A stretch of 64,000 bases of DNA from assembly GCA_021405325.1 (NCBI GenBank), contig QWII01000039.1, forward strand, positions 1 through 64,000, written 5' to 3'. Position 1 is the first letter of the stretch, and the number at the start of each line of letters is the position of its first letter. Of this stretch, positions 24,214-31,341 are shown piece by piece. This DNA comes from Caldilinea sp. CFX5 (GTDB lineage Bacteria; Chloroflexota; Anaerolineae; Caldilineales; Caldilineaceae). The notes beneath the pieces are model-generated. The model was given only the letters and a program-made list of their open reading frames with translations, was not told where the DNA came from and ran no database searches. Made by a program: the position numbers and the translations under genes.

Positions 24214-25770
24214 ATGCAAAAACTACCGATTGGCATCCAACATTTTGATCGGATCCGCGAACAGAACTTTGTCTATGTGGACAAGACCGAGCAGATCTAT
24301 ACCTTGATCAACACGGGTACCTTTGTCTTTCTCTCGCGCCCGCGCCGCTTTGGCAAGTCGGTGTTGATCACAACGCTGCAACATCTGTTTTTGGGGCATA
24401 AACAGCTCTTTCAGGGCTTGTGGATCGAAGACAAGATCGACTGGCAGCCGCGCCCGGTGCTGCTCATCAACTTTAATGATCTGAGCTATCAAGAAAAGAG
24501 CTTGTCTGATGCACTAGATGAACACATGGATAGTCTTGCCGCTGAACACGGTTTGCAACTGTCAGAAACCGGTTATAAGCGCAAGTTTCAAGAGTTAATT
24601 GTGCGTCTTTCTGAACAGCAAAAATTGATCCTCTTGATTGATGAATACGATAAACCCATCACAGATCTGCTGGAAAATGAAGAAAAGGTCGCTGAACACG
24701 TCAAGGTACTCAGGGATTTCTATGCAGTCCTCAAAGCGACCGCCGCCAGCCACATCCAGTGGTCGTTGATCACTGGCGTCTCGAAATATGGCAAGATTTC
24801 GCTCTTCTCGGCGTTGAACAATCTGCTAGACATCACTCTGGATCGCCGCTTTGCCACGTTGGTCGGTTATACCCAGGCCGAACTGGAACACTATTTTAGC
24901 GACCGCCTTGATGCCCTGGCCGAACAATTTGCCGTCAGCCGGGCCGAGATTCTGGCCGCCACCCGGCGTTGGTATAATGGCTATTCCTGGGATGGCAAGC
25001 AGACGTTGTACGTGCCTTTTTCGACGCTGGTCTTTTTGGAGCAACAGACCTTTGACAATCACTGGTTTTCGACGGCAACGCCCAGTTTCCTGCTCAAGCT
25101 CTTCCGCCAGAACCAACTGCCGGCCTACCTGTTAGAGCGTTTGCGCGGTGATAACACGGTGCTTGAAAGTGCTGATGTCAACAATATCAATCTAATTTCT
25201 TTGCTCTTCCAAACCGGCTATCTTACCATCAAACAGGTTCACCCCTCCCTGCAAGGACAGCGCTATGACCTGGGCTACCCCAACTACGAAGTGGCGCAAG
25301 CGTTCCAGAAATATCTGCTGGCGGATTATCTTAGAACCCCGACGCCGCTGGTTGGCGGTGCGTGGCTGGTTGACCTGGAGGAAGCGCTCAACCGGGCGGA
25401 TCTGCCCCGCTTTATCACCATTCTCAACGCCGCCTTTGCCGGCATCCCCTACACCCTCTTCTTGCCGGACGAAGCTTATTATCACTCGATTCTCTACCTC
25501 TTTTTGAAGCTGCTCGGCTTTGCCATCCTGGCCGAACCGCTGACCAGCCAGGGGCGGATTGATGCGCTGCTCGAATTACCCGACAAAATCTACATTCTCG
25601 AATTCAAGATGAGCACCGCCCAAGTCGCCCTCGACCAGATCAAGAAGCGCCATTATGACCAACCCTACCAGGCCAGCGGCAAAAAGATCATCCTGGTCGG
25701 CATTGCCTTTGATAAAGAAAAGCGGGTGATTGGCGACTGGAAGAGCGAGCCGGCGTCGGCCGTAACCTGA
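24214..25770 (+). CDS. AAA-ATPase-like / PD-(D/E)XK nuclease fusion protein
   Basis: About 518 residues from the ATG at 24214 (MQKLPIGIQHFDRI, a common start in this family); a GTG at 24199 is in frame. The N-terminal AAA-ATPase-like domain has the usual VYVDKTE, SRPRRFGKSVLITTL (Walker A-like) and LLIDEYDKPI (Walker B) segments. The C-terminal PDDEXK_9-like domain has the nuclease core GRIDALLELPDKIYILEFKM, where Asp and the Glu-x-Lys triad are visible. These proteins are abundant, often multi-copy, in Bacteroidetes and Chloroflexi and are suspected to be mobile or conflict-related, but no activity is established. Confidence 0.92.
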   Translation: MQKLPIGIQHFDRIREQNFVYVDKTEQIYTLINTGTFVFLSRPRRFGKSVLITTLQHLFLGHKQLFQGLWIEDKIDWQPRPVLLINFNDLSYQEKSLSDALDEHMDSLAAEHGLQLSETGYKRKFQELIVRLSEQQKLILLIDEYDKPITDLLENEEKVAEHVKVLRDFYAVLKATAASHIQWSLITGVSKYGKISLFSALNNLLDITLDRRFATLVGYTQAELEHYFSDRLDALAEQFAVSRAEILAATRRWYNGYSWDGKQTLYVPFSTLVFLEQQTFDNHWFSTATPSFLLKLFRQNQLPAYLLERLRGDNTVLESADVNNINLISLLFQTGYLTIKQVHPSLQGQRYDLGYPNYEVAQAFQKYLLADYLRTPTPLVGGAWLVDLEEALNRADLPRFITILNAAFAGIPYTLFLPDEAYYHSILYLFLKLLGFAILAEPLTSQGRIDALLELPDKIYILEFKMSTAQVALDQIKKRHYDQPYQASGKKIILVGIAFDKEKRVIGDWKSEPASAVT

Positions 25771-25920
25771 ACACAACAGCGGATGAAGGCGGGAACGGAT
25801 ATGTCTACTCTTGCAGACGCTTCCGAATAATCGAAGGAACATTTTGCATAATGCCCCTGCCTTTCATCGGTTTTCGCTCGGCAACCAGTCCATCCGTTCC
25901 CGCCTTTATCCGTTGTAGTG
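25771..25920. repeat. Imperfect ~29-bp inverted repeat after the AAA/PDDEXK gene
   Basis: The arm at 25771-25800 (ending GGCGGGAACGGAT) faces 25892-25920 (starting ATCCGTTCCCGCC), with about three mismatches over 29 bases. The left arm begins one base after the stop codon. The 91 bases between the arms show no gene. It sits between convergent genes and could be a bidirectional terminator or a MITE-like element; no clear target duplication was found. Confidence 0.7.
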
Positions 25921-25962
25921 TCTTCACTTGATACACATGGGACAGGTTGAAGAGGTTTCCGG

Positions 25963-27072
25963 TCAACGGTTCAAGACATTCAACCGGCTGATCAACTCAT
26001 CGCGTTCAATGTAACAGCTTTGCAGATGGCGCGCGCCGCTGCTGGAAAAGCCGGTGCGGCCATGCAAGACGCGCCGGTTATCGACCATATAAAGTTCACC
26101 GGCTTGCATGTGGATGCGCAGTTGGTATTGGTCGCTCTCGCGCATGGCGGCAAAGGTGAGATAGGCGTCGTAGTAGGCGTCCATCTGCTCTGCCGGGAGG
26201 AGAAAGGGCTGGACGGAATGGTTGGAATAGCGGATACCGTTGACCTCACCCAGCACATTCAGTTCAATGACCGGCCCTTCGTTTTCCAGTTCGGCAGTGG
26301 CGTCGCGGAAGTGAAAATGGAGCGGTATGCTGCTCAGCAGCTTGAACTTCTCCGGCGCGTGGGCGCGTAAATCGGCAGCGATCTTAAAGCCGTCGACCAA
26401 GGTCGAAGCGCCACCTTTGGCGTCAGCAACCAGAAAGTGTTGCAACTGAATGGTCGGCGTGGGGTCGCGATAGGCTTCATCGGTGTGCGTCACTAGCGGC
26501 AGGTTGGTATAAGCGACCGAGTTGGCGTTTTCAATCGTCTTCACGTCAAAGACTGTCCCCCAACTGGTCGAGCGCACTTCGCCAAACTGTTTCGCCACCT
26601 CTAGTACGGTTCCCGGCGTCGTCGGCACATCGTGCAAAATTCCCAATCCATGATCGCGAAAGCCCTGCAAATAGGTGCGTTTCACAGCCTCATCCTGGAG
26701 CAATTCAGGGTAGCTGGCTGTCGGCAGGCAGTCGCCGAGACTGGCGTCCCACAAGGTCGGTTGCCAGCGCGTCCGTTGCGCCCCGTTGGTATAATCGTAT
26801 TTGCGCAACCACGTCGGCGCAAAGCGGCTCTCATGTCCATCGTGCTGCCAAACAATCCGCAACTCCCCCGCCCCATTGACCTCGGCCACATCCGGTCGCA
26901 CATCGCGCGGAATCGACGAACTCTCCACCACCCGATGGTTGGTCGTTTTGTGGCGCAACTGCGGACAATTATCACGCAACCAGAAATAATGAAATGTGCT
27001 CCATCGCCCATCACTCCACGCAACTTCTACCGTCCGCTCCCCAGCCGTTACTTTTTCAATCATCGCTTCCAC
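25963..27072 (-). CDS. TauD/TfdA-family Fe(II)/2-oxoglutarate dioxygenase, gamma-butyrobetaine hydroxylase type
   Basis: A 369-residue protein. The N-terminal 90 residues form the small domain seen in butyrobetaine dioxygenases (HYFWLRDNCPQLRH). The catalytic jelly roll holds the Fe ligands His and Asp in THTDEAYR and the distal His in RRVLHGRTGF; the following Arg (ARHLQSCYIERDE) should bind 2-oxoglutarate. Such enzymes hydroxylate a substrate carbon with release of succinate and CO2. It is the last gene of a minus-strand cluster with an aldolase, a dehydrogenase and an enolase-superfamily enzyme. The true substrate is unknown; carnitine synthesis is only one option. Confidence 0.88.
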   Translation of the reverse strand: MEAMIEKVTAGERTVEVAWSDGRWSTFHYFWLRDNCPQLRHKTTNHRVVESSSIPRDVRPDVAEVNGAGELRIVWQHDGHESRFAPTWLRKYDYTNGAQRTRWQPTLWDASLGDCLPTASYPELLQDEAVKRTYLQGFRDHGLGILHDVPTTPGTVLEVAKQFGEVRSTSWGTVFDVKTIENANSVAYTNLPLVTHTDEAYRDPTPTIQLQHFLVADAKGGASTLVDGFKIAADLRAHAPEKFKLLSSIPLHFHFRDATAELENEGPVIELNVLGEVNGIRYSNHSVQPFLLPAEQMDAYYDAYLTFAAMRESDQYQLRIHMQAGELYMVDNRRVLHGRTGFSSSGARHLQSCYIERDELISRLNVLNR

Positions 27073-27082
27073 ATACCCTTCC

Positions 27083-27114
27083 TGTTTACCTATCTACCTG
27101 TCTACCTATCTACC
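27083..27114. repeat. Single-arm GTCTACCT-type repeat
   Basis: Tandem units of CTGTTTACCTATCTACCTG type lie between the aldolase stop and the dioxygenase start. Only one arm is present, unlike the hairpin arrays at 13953-14083, 57213-57289 and 62373-62485. Confidence 0.7.
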
Positions 27115-27116
27115 GC

Positions 27117-27857
27117 TCACAGCTTATACGTCGGCTCTTCCTCGTCCAAAATCTCTTTCAGCGCGGCAAAATGCAGTTCGGAAAATTGCGGATATTCCAA
27201 CCACTGCTCACAGGCCACCGCTGCCACGGCATCAGGAATCAACGCCAATGACTGGCGGGTCGAGAGCGCCATCACCTGCACCTGCGCCGCTCGTTCCAGA
27301 TAGTAGAGTTCATCAAACGCCTCCGCCACTGACGGGCCGACCACAATCACGCCGTGGTTGCCCATAAAGAGGACGCTCTTGTTGTCGCCCAGCAGATGGG
27401 CCACCCGTTCGCCTTCCCTATCATCGAGCGCCATGCCGTTATAGTCGCGGTCATAGGCAATGCGTCCATAGAAGCGGCAGGCGTTCTGGTCGAGCATCAA
27501 AAACTCAAAATCCTGCAAACAGGCCAGTGTGGTGGTGTAGGGCATGTGCGTATGTAAAATACAGCGCGCCTGGGGCAGATGTTGGTGCAAATGGGCATGA
27601 AGATACCAGGCCGTCGGATCCGGCGCGTTCTCGCCCTGGATCGCCTGCGGATTGTCAGCATCTAACAGCAACAACTCATTGGCCCGCACCCGTGAAAAGT
27701 GCCGCCCGCGTGGGTTCAGCAAAAACTGCTTGCCATCCGCCGACACCGCCAAACTAAAATGATTCGCCGTCGCCTCGTGCATATTCAACCGCACCGCCCA
27801 GCGAAAGGCCGCGGCGAGATCAATGCGGCCCTGCGTTTCTGTGCTTACGATAGTCAT
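27117..27857 (-). CDS. Class II aldolase/adducin-family protein
   Basis: A 246-residue protein with the zinc-binding pattern of the fuculose-aldolase fold: His-Thr-His in CILHTHMPYTTTLA and the distal His in LFMGNHGVIVVG. The family includes sugar-phosphate aldolases, epimerases and decarboxylases. With the HIBADH-type dehydrogenase upstream it resembles, by composition only, tetronate (threonate) pathways where an aldolase-like enzyme acts as a decarboxylase; the kinase of that pathway is absent here. Genes before and after are on the same strand. Confidence 0.9.
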   Translation of the reverse strand: MTIVSTETQGRIDLAAAFRWAVRLNMHEATANHFSLAVSADGKQFLLNPRGRHFSRVRANELLLLDADNPQAIQGENAPDPTAWYLHAHLHQHLPQARCILHTHMPYTTTLACLQDFEFLMLDQNACRFYGRIAYDRDYNGMALDDREGERVAHLLGDNKSVLFMGNHGVIVVGPSVAEAFDELYYLERAAQVQVMALSTRQSLALIPDAVAAVACEQWLEYPQFSELHFAALKEILDEEEPTYKL

Positions 27858-27872
27858 TGTTTCTCCCCTGTA

Positions 27873-27955
27873 CTTGACAGGGTGACAAGGTGAAGTAGTG
27901 AGCGACTATGTCATGCTGTCGCCTCTTCACCCAGTCACCTTGTCACCCTGTCACC
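27873..27955. repeat. Inverted repeat of GTGACAAG/CTTGTCAC units
   Basis: The left arm (about 27873-27895) with GACAGGGTGACAAGGTGAAG faces a longer right arm (about 27924-27955) made of CACCTTGTCACCCTGTC units. It occupies the gap between the dehydrogenase and the aldolase genes. Confidence 0.75.
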
Positions 27956-27961
27956 TTGTCA

Positions 27962-28876
27962 TCATTCTAATACGGCCGGAAAGCCCGGCGCGCGCAAATC
28001 GGTGCCTAGCGCGTCTTCCAGCAACTTGACCACCTGTGACGACCAGGCGCTGCCGCCATACTGCGAACGAGCGCGGATAAAGGTCTGCTCGGTCAGGCCG
28101 GCCAGGTCGAGGGGGACGCCAAAGTCGCGGCCCAGTTGCATGGCGAAGTTGAGGTCTTTGCAGGCCAGGTCCATGGTAAAGTTGATGTTGTAGCTGCCGT
28201 TGAGGATCACCTGACTCTCGGTCTCATGGACAAAGCTGTTGCCCGAACTGGCCTTAATCGCTTCAAAGGATTGGGCGAGATCGAGGCCGCCCCGTTTTGC
28301 CAACATCAACGCCTCGCCGGCAGCCACCAGATGGATAAAGGCCAGCATGTTGGTGATCACTTTGATGATGGCGGCGTTGCCGAGTTGGCCCATGTACAGC
28401 ACCGGGCTGCCCATCGCTTGCAAGGCCGGCAGATGCGCTTGATAGACCGCCTCATCGCCGCCGACCAGGACGGTAATGTTGCCGGCAGCCGCCTTGTGGA
28501 CGCCACCGGTGACGGGTGATTCCAGTGCGTTGACACCTTTCGCCGCCGCCAGTGCGCCCAGGCGGAGCGTCTCGTTGCGGTCGTTGGTGCTCATGTCGAT
28601 CCAGGTGCCGCCTGACCGCAGACCGGTGAGAATTCCCAGGTCGCCGCTCACCACCGTGCTTACTGCTTTTGAGGAAGGCAAACAGGTGAAGACGCTCTCC
28701 ACCCGTTCCGCTACGGCCTGCGGTGAATCGGCCCAGGTCGCGCCGGCGGCGAGTAGACCGGCGGCGGCATCTTTGTTGAGATCATACACCGTTAGCGCAA
28801 AACCGGCGCGCAAGAGGCTGTTCGCCAAGTGGTAGCCCAAGTTGCCCAGGCCGATAAAACCGAAGTGTTGGGTCAT
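27962..28876 (-). CDS. 3-hydroxyisobutyrate dehydrogenase family NAD(P)-dependent oxidoreductase
   Basis: About 304 residues from the ATG at 28876 (MTQHFGFIGLGNLGYHLA); the 29-codon upstream extension crosses a repeat and is not coding. The Rossmann motif is GLGNLGYHLANSL. The substrate-binding segment is SPVTGGVHKAAAGNITVLVGG, and the catalytic Lys is in AAIIKVITNML. The family oxidises beta-hydroxy acids (hydroxyisobutyrate, tartronate semialdehyde, threonate). It stands between an enolase-superfamily dehydratase and a class II aldolase, which fits a sugar-acid or hydroxy-acid breakdown route. Confidence 0.92.
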   Translation of the reverse strand: MTQHFGFIGLGNLGYHLANSLLRAGFALTVYDLNKDAAAGLLAAGATWADSPQAVAERVESVFTCLPSSKAVSTVVSGDLGILTGLRSGGTWIDMSTNDRNETLRLGALAAAKGVNALESPVTGGVHKAAAGNITVLVGGDEAVYQAHLPALQAMGSPVLYMGQLGNAAIIKVITNMLAFIHLVAAGEALMLAKRGGLDLAQSFEAIKASSGNSFVHETESQVILNGSYNINFTMDLACKDLNFAMQLGRDFGVPLDLAGLTEQTFIRARSQYGGSAWSSQVVKLLEDALGTDLRAPGFPAVLE

Positions 28877-28909
28877 AGGTGTGCTTTCTTCGTCGGTGAA
28901 AACTACCAA

Positions 28910-29003
28910 GCTACCCTCTCCTACCCTCCCCCAGGCTAGGGGAGGAACAGTCGAGCGCACCACGGTTCCCTCCCCAAGCTGGGGAGGGGTAGGGAGGGGT
29001 TAG
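28910..29003. repeat. C/G-rich inverted repeat between the dehydrogenase and dehydratase genes
   Basis: CTACCCTCTCCTACCCTCCC on the left (about 28910) faces GGGGAGGGGTAGGGAGGGG on the right (about 28980). It is similar in composition to the repeat at 13240-13346. Confidence 0.7.
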
Positions 29004-29012
29004 TAGTTACTT

Positions 29013-30212
29013 TTAAAATATCTCAAAGACGACCGGAAAGTCGGTCATCTCTAAATGCAGTTTGTTGCCGGTATAGGGGTGCTGCTCCGCCACGGCCTCG
29101 TTCAGTTCCACGCCTAGCCCCGGTTTCTTCGAAGGGATGATATAGCCATCCTGCCACTGGATCGGCTCCTTGAGGATTTCGGTGTAGAAGCCGCCCCAAG
29201 TGAGGATCGATTCCTGAATCAAGAAGTTGGGGCTACAGGTGCTGACCTGAATATCCGCCGCCCCGGAAATTGGCCCACAATAGAGATGGGGTGCGATCTG
29301 GGCATAGTGCGCCTCGGCCATGCTGGCGATCTTCTTGGCTTCGAGGATGCCACCAACCCGACCCAACGCCATTTGCAGGATCGACGCCGCTTTGCACTCC
29401 AACACTCGGGCAAATTCATACTTGGTGGTCAACCGCTCGCCAGTGGCAATGGGGATGGTGGTCTGCTGGGCGACGACGGCCATCTGCTCCGGCATTTCGG
29501 GGGGCGTCGGCTCCTCAAACCAGAGTGGGTCGTAGGGTTCCAGCCGCTTGGCGAGACGGATCGCGCCGGCGGGGGTCAGTTGACCGTGGGTGCCAAAGAG
29601 CAGATCGCATTTGCTGCCCACCGCCTCGCGGATCAAGCGGACAAACTTCTCGCTCAAATCCAACGCTTCCAGCGACAGTTGGCGCGGGTCAAAGGTGGAG
29701 TAGGGGCCGACGGGGTCGAACTTAATGGCGGTAAAGCCCTGTTGCACATACTTGGCTGCCCGTTCCGCCGAGAGTTCGGCGTCGTGGTAGACATCGGTCT
29801 TGTCATCGGGTTCGGTGTAGATATAGGTGTAGGAACGCAGCTTTTCATGCACCTGGCCGCCCAGCAACTCGTAGACCGGCTTGTTGAGTTCCTTGCCCAC
29901 AATGTCCCAACAGGCCATTTCGATCCCGCTGAGAATGCCCAGGATCGAGGTGTCGGGGCGTTGGGTGTAGCCGCTACCGTAGATGTTGCGCCAGAGTTGC
30001 TCGATCTTGAAGGGGTCGTGACCGATGACCTTGCGGACGCAAAGGTCTTCGATCATCTTGGCGACCACATGGGGGTGAAAAGGCACCGAGTAGACTTCGC
30101 CATAGCCGACGACATTGCTATCGGTGATCAGCTTGAGAAAGATCCAATACCGGCCACCAAAGTGAGGCGGCGGGTTGCCGACGACAAAGGTTTTGACATC
30201 TGTAATTTTCAT
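29013..30212 (-). CDS. Enolase-superfamily (mandelate racemase/galactonate dehydratase-like) enzyme
   Basis: A 399-residue protein starting MKITDVKTFVVGNP. The capping domain is followed by a barrel with LLFGTHGQLTPAGAIRLA, WFEEPTPPEM and IPIATGERLTTKYEF; His in FGTHGQ and the two Glu residues are expected metal or catalytic groups, as in the galactonate-dehydratase branch, and HLYCGPISGAA holds the second catalytic His. It is unlike the enolase-superfamily protein at 9058-10227 in this region, so the two have different substrates. It is transcribed away from the IclR-type regulator gene and heads the catabolic cluster running down to 25963, so regulation by that IclR protein is likely. Confidence 0.9.
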   Translation of the reverse strand: MKITDVKTFVVGNPPPHFGGRYWIFLKLITDSNVVGYGEVYSVPFHPHVVAKMIEDLCVRKVIGHDPFKIEQLWRNIYGSGYTQRPDTSILGILSGIEMACWDIVGKELNKPVYELLGGQVHEKLRSYTYIYTEPDDKTDVYHDAELSAERAAKYVQQGFTAIKFDPVGPYSTFDPRQLSLEALDLSEKFVRLIREAVGSKCDLLFGTHGQLTPAGAIRLAKRLEPYDPLWFEEPTPPEMPEQMAVVAQQTTIPIATGERLTTKYEFARVLECKAASILQMALGRVGGILEAKKIASMAEAHYAQIAPHLYCGPISGAADIQVSTCSPNFLIQESILTWGGFYTEILKEPIQWQDGYIIPSKKPGLGVELNEAVAEQHPYTGNKLHLEMTDFPVVFEIF

Positions 30213-30229
30213 AAGCGCCTGGTTGGTAT

Positions 30230-30258
30230 TTGACAGTAGGATGAAGCGCCATTATACT
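30230..30258 (+). promoter_or_regulatory. Consensus sigma70 promoter of the IclR-type gene
   Basis: TTGACA at 30230-30235, a 17-base spacer and TATACT at 30253-30258. The transcript would start near 30265, inside the palindrome described separately. Confidence 0.75.
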
Positions 30259-30260
30259 TT

Positions 30261-30277
30261 GTTCCACTAAATGGAAC
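30261..30277. promoter_or_regulatory. IclR-type operator palindrome
   Basis: GTTCCA (30261-30266) and TGGAAC (30272-30277) form a perfect 6-bp inverted repeat with a five-base centre, matching known IclR-family operators in form. It covers the predicted start site of the regulator's own transcript and lies between the divergent catabolic gene and the regulator. Autorepression and co-control of the dehydratase gene are inferred. Confidence 0.7.
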
Positions 30278-30288
30278 AGGTTTATTCT

Positions 30289-31101
30289 ATGGCACAAATA
30301 GTATCTAATAAGAACGAGAGTTTGTCAAGTCTCCAACTCGTGGAGCGCGTCTTTGCTGTGTTGCAAGTCATTGGCGCAACTACGGAAGGGGCTGGCGTCA
30401 CCCAGATTGCCCAGCAGACGGGCTTGCCCAAAAGCACCGTCTCGCGCATCTGCGCCACGCTGGAACAACTGGCGCTGGTGACACGCCTGCCGGGCAAAGA
30501 GGCAACCGGGCGCGGCTTCAAGATTGGCCCCGCGCTCGTCGCTCTGGTCGCCAATGTGCCACGCATCGAGAGTCTAGCGGCTATGGCCCAGCCCTATCTG
30601 CAACGCTTACAAGAGGCCATTGGTGAAACCGTGGCGCTGACCCTGCCGGAAGGCGACAACGCTTATGTGGTCAGCCAGATCACCAGCCAACAGGCCATTC
30701 AGGTGCGCGACTGGACGGGGGTTCGCATTCCCATGTATGTCCAATCGACGGGACGTGTTTTTCTGGCAGAACGCACGGACGAAGCGCTCGACCGCTATTT
30801 GACCCAGTCGTTGCTGCCCTACACCAGCAAAACCATTTGTGACCCGGCCCGGTTACGGCTGGTCCTGATGCAGGTGCGGGAACAGGGCTATGCCTGGGTA
30901 ATGGAGGAGTTTGAGGAAGGGTTGACGGCGCTGGCCGCACCGGTGCGTAACGCCGCCGGCCAGGTAATTGCCGCTGTGAACGTTTTCGGCCCTGCTTTTC
31001 GCTTTCCCACCGCCGGTCGGCAGGAGGAGATTACCCAGCTGACAGTGCAAACGGCCCGACAACTTGAGGCGCAGCAACGGGGCAGCCCACAATCACCGTA
31101 G
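30289..31101 (+). CDS. IclR-family transcriptional regulator
   Basis: About 270 residues from the ATG at 30289; the in-frame ATG at 30271 lies within the operator and before the likely transcript start leaves room, so it is rejected. The N-terminal winged helix (SLQLVERVFAVLQVI, GVTQIAQQTGLPKSTVSRIC) is followed by the ligand-binding domain (GETVALTLPEGDNAYVV, TGRVFLAERTDE, EEFEEGLTALAAPVRN). Such proteins repress or activate small-molecule catabolism. It is divergent from the enolase-superfamily gene at 29013-30212 and is its most likely controller. Confidence 0.93.
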   Translation: MAQIVSNKNESLSSLQLVERVFAVLQVIGATTEGAGVTQIAQQTGLPKSTVSRICATLEQLALVTRLPGKEATGRGFKIGPALVALVANVPRIESLAAMAQPYLQRLQEAIGETVALTLPEGDNAYVVSQITSQQAIQVRDWTGVRIPMYVQSTGRVFLAERTDEALDRYLTQSLLPYTSKTICDPARLRLVLMQVREQGYAWVMEEFEEGLTALAAPVRNAAGQVIAAVNVFGPAFRFPTAGRQEEITQLTVQTARQLEAQQRGSPQSP

Positions 31102-31201
31102 GGGCGCACCCTTGCATCACGCCCATCTGTGTGCTAAAGTGAGCGCCAACACCGTTTCCCACTCGTCACCCCAATTGCTACTTACAAGGAGTGCTGCCAC
31201 T

Positions 31202-31324
31202 ATGTCTACGCCTGTCCACTTGCCGTCTTTGCGTGTTGTCACCTTTACTGTGTTACCGCTGGTCTATCATGCTGTCTTACAGGTCACCAACGGCCGGGTG
31301 CGGATGCAGGCCAGTCAACTTTAA
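31202..31324 (+). CDS. Possible 40-residue small protein or gene remnant
   Basis: An ATG at 31202, ten bases after AAGGAG, opens a 40-codon frame (MSTPVHLPSLRVVTFTVLPL...). It ends 17 bases before the GH20/GH67-like gene. It could be a leader peptide, the stub of a deleted enzyme, or chance. No homologue comes to mind. The rest of the 31102-31341 gap is featureless. Confidence 0.3.
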   Translation: MSTPVHLPSLRVVTFTVLPLVYHAVLQVTNGRVRMQASQL

Positions 31325-31341
31325 CGCAACAGGAGCGATCA

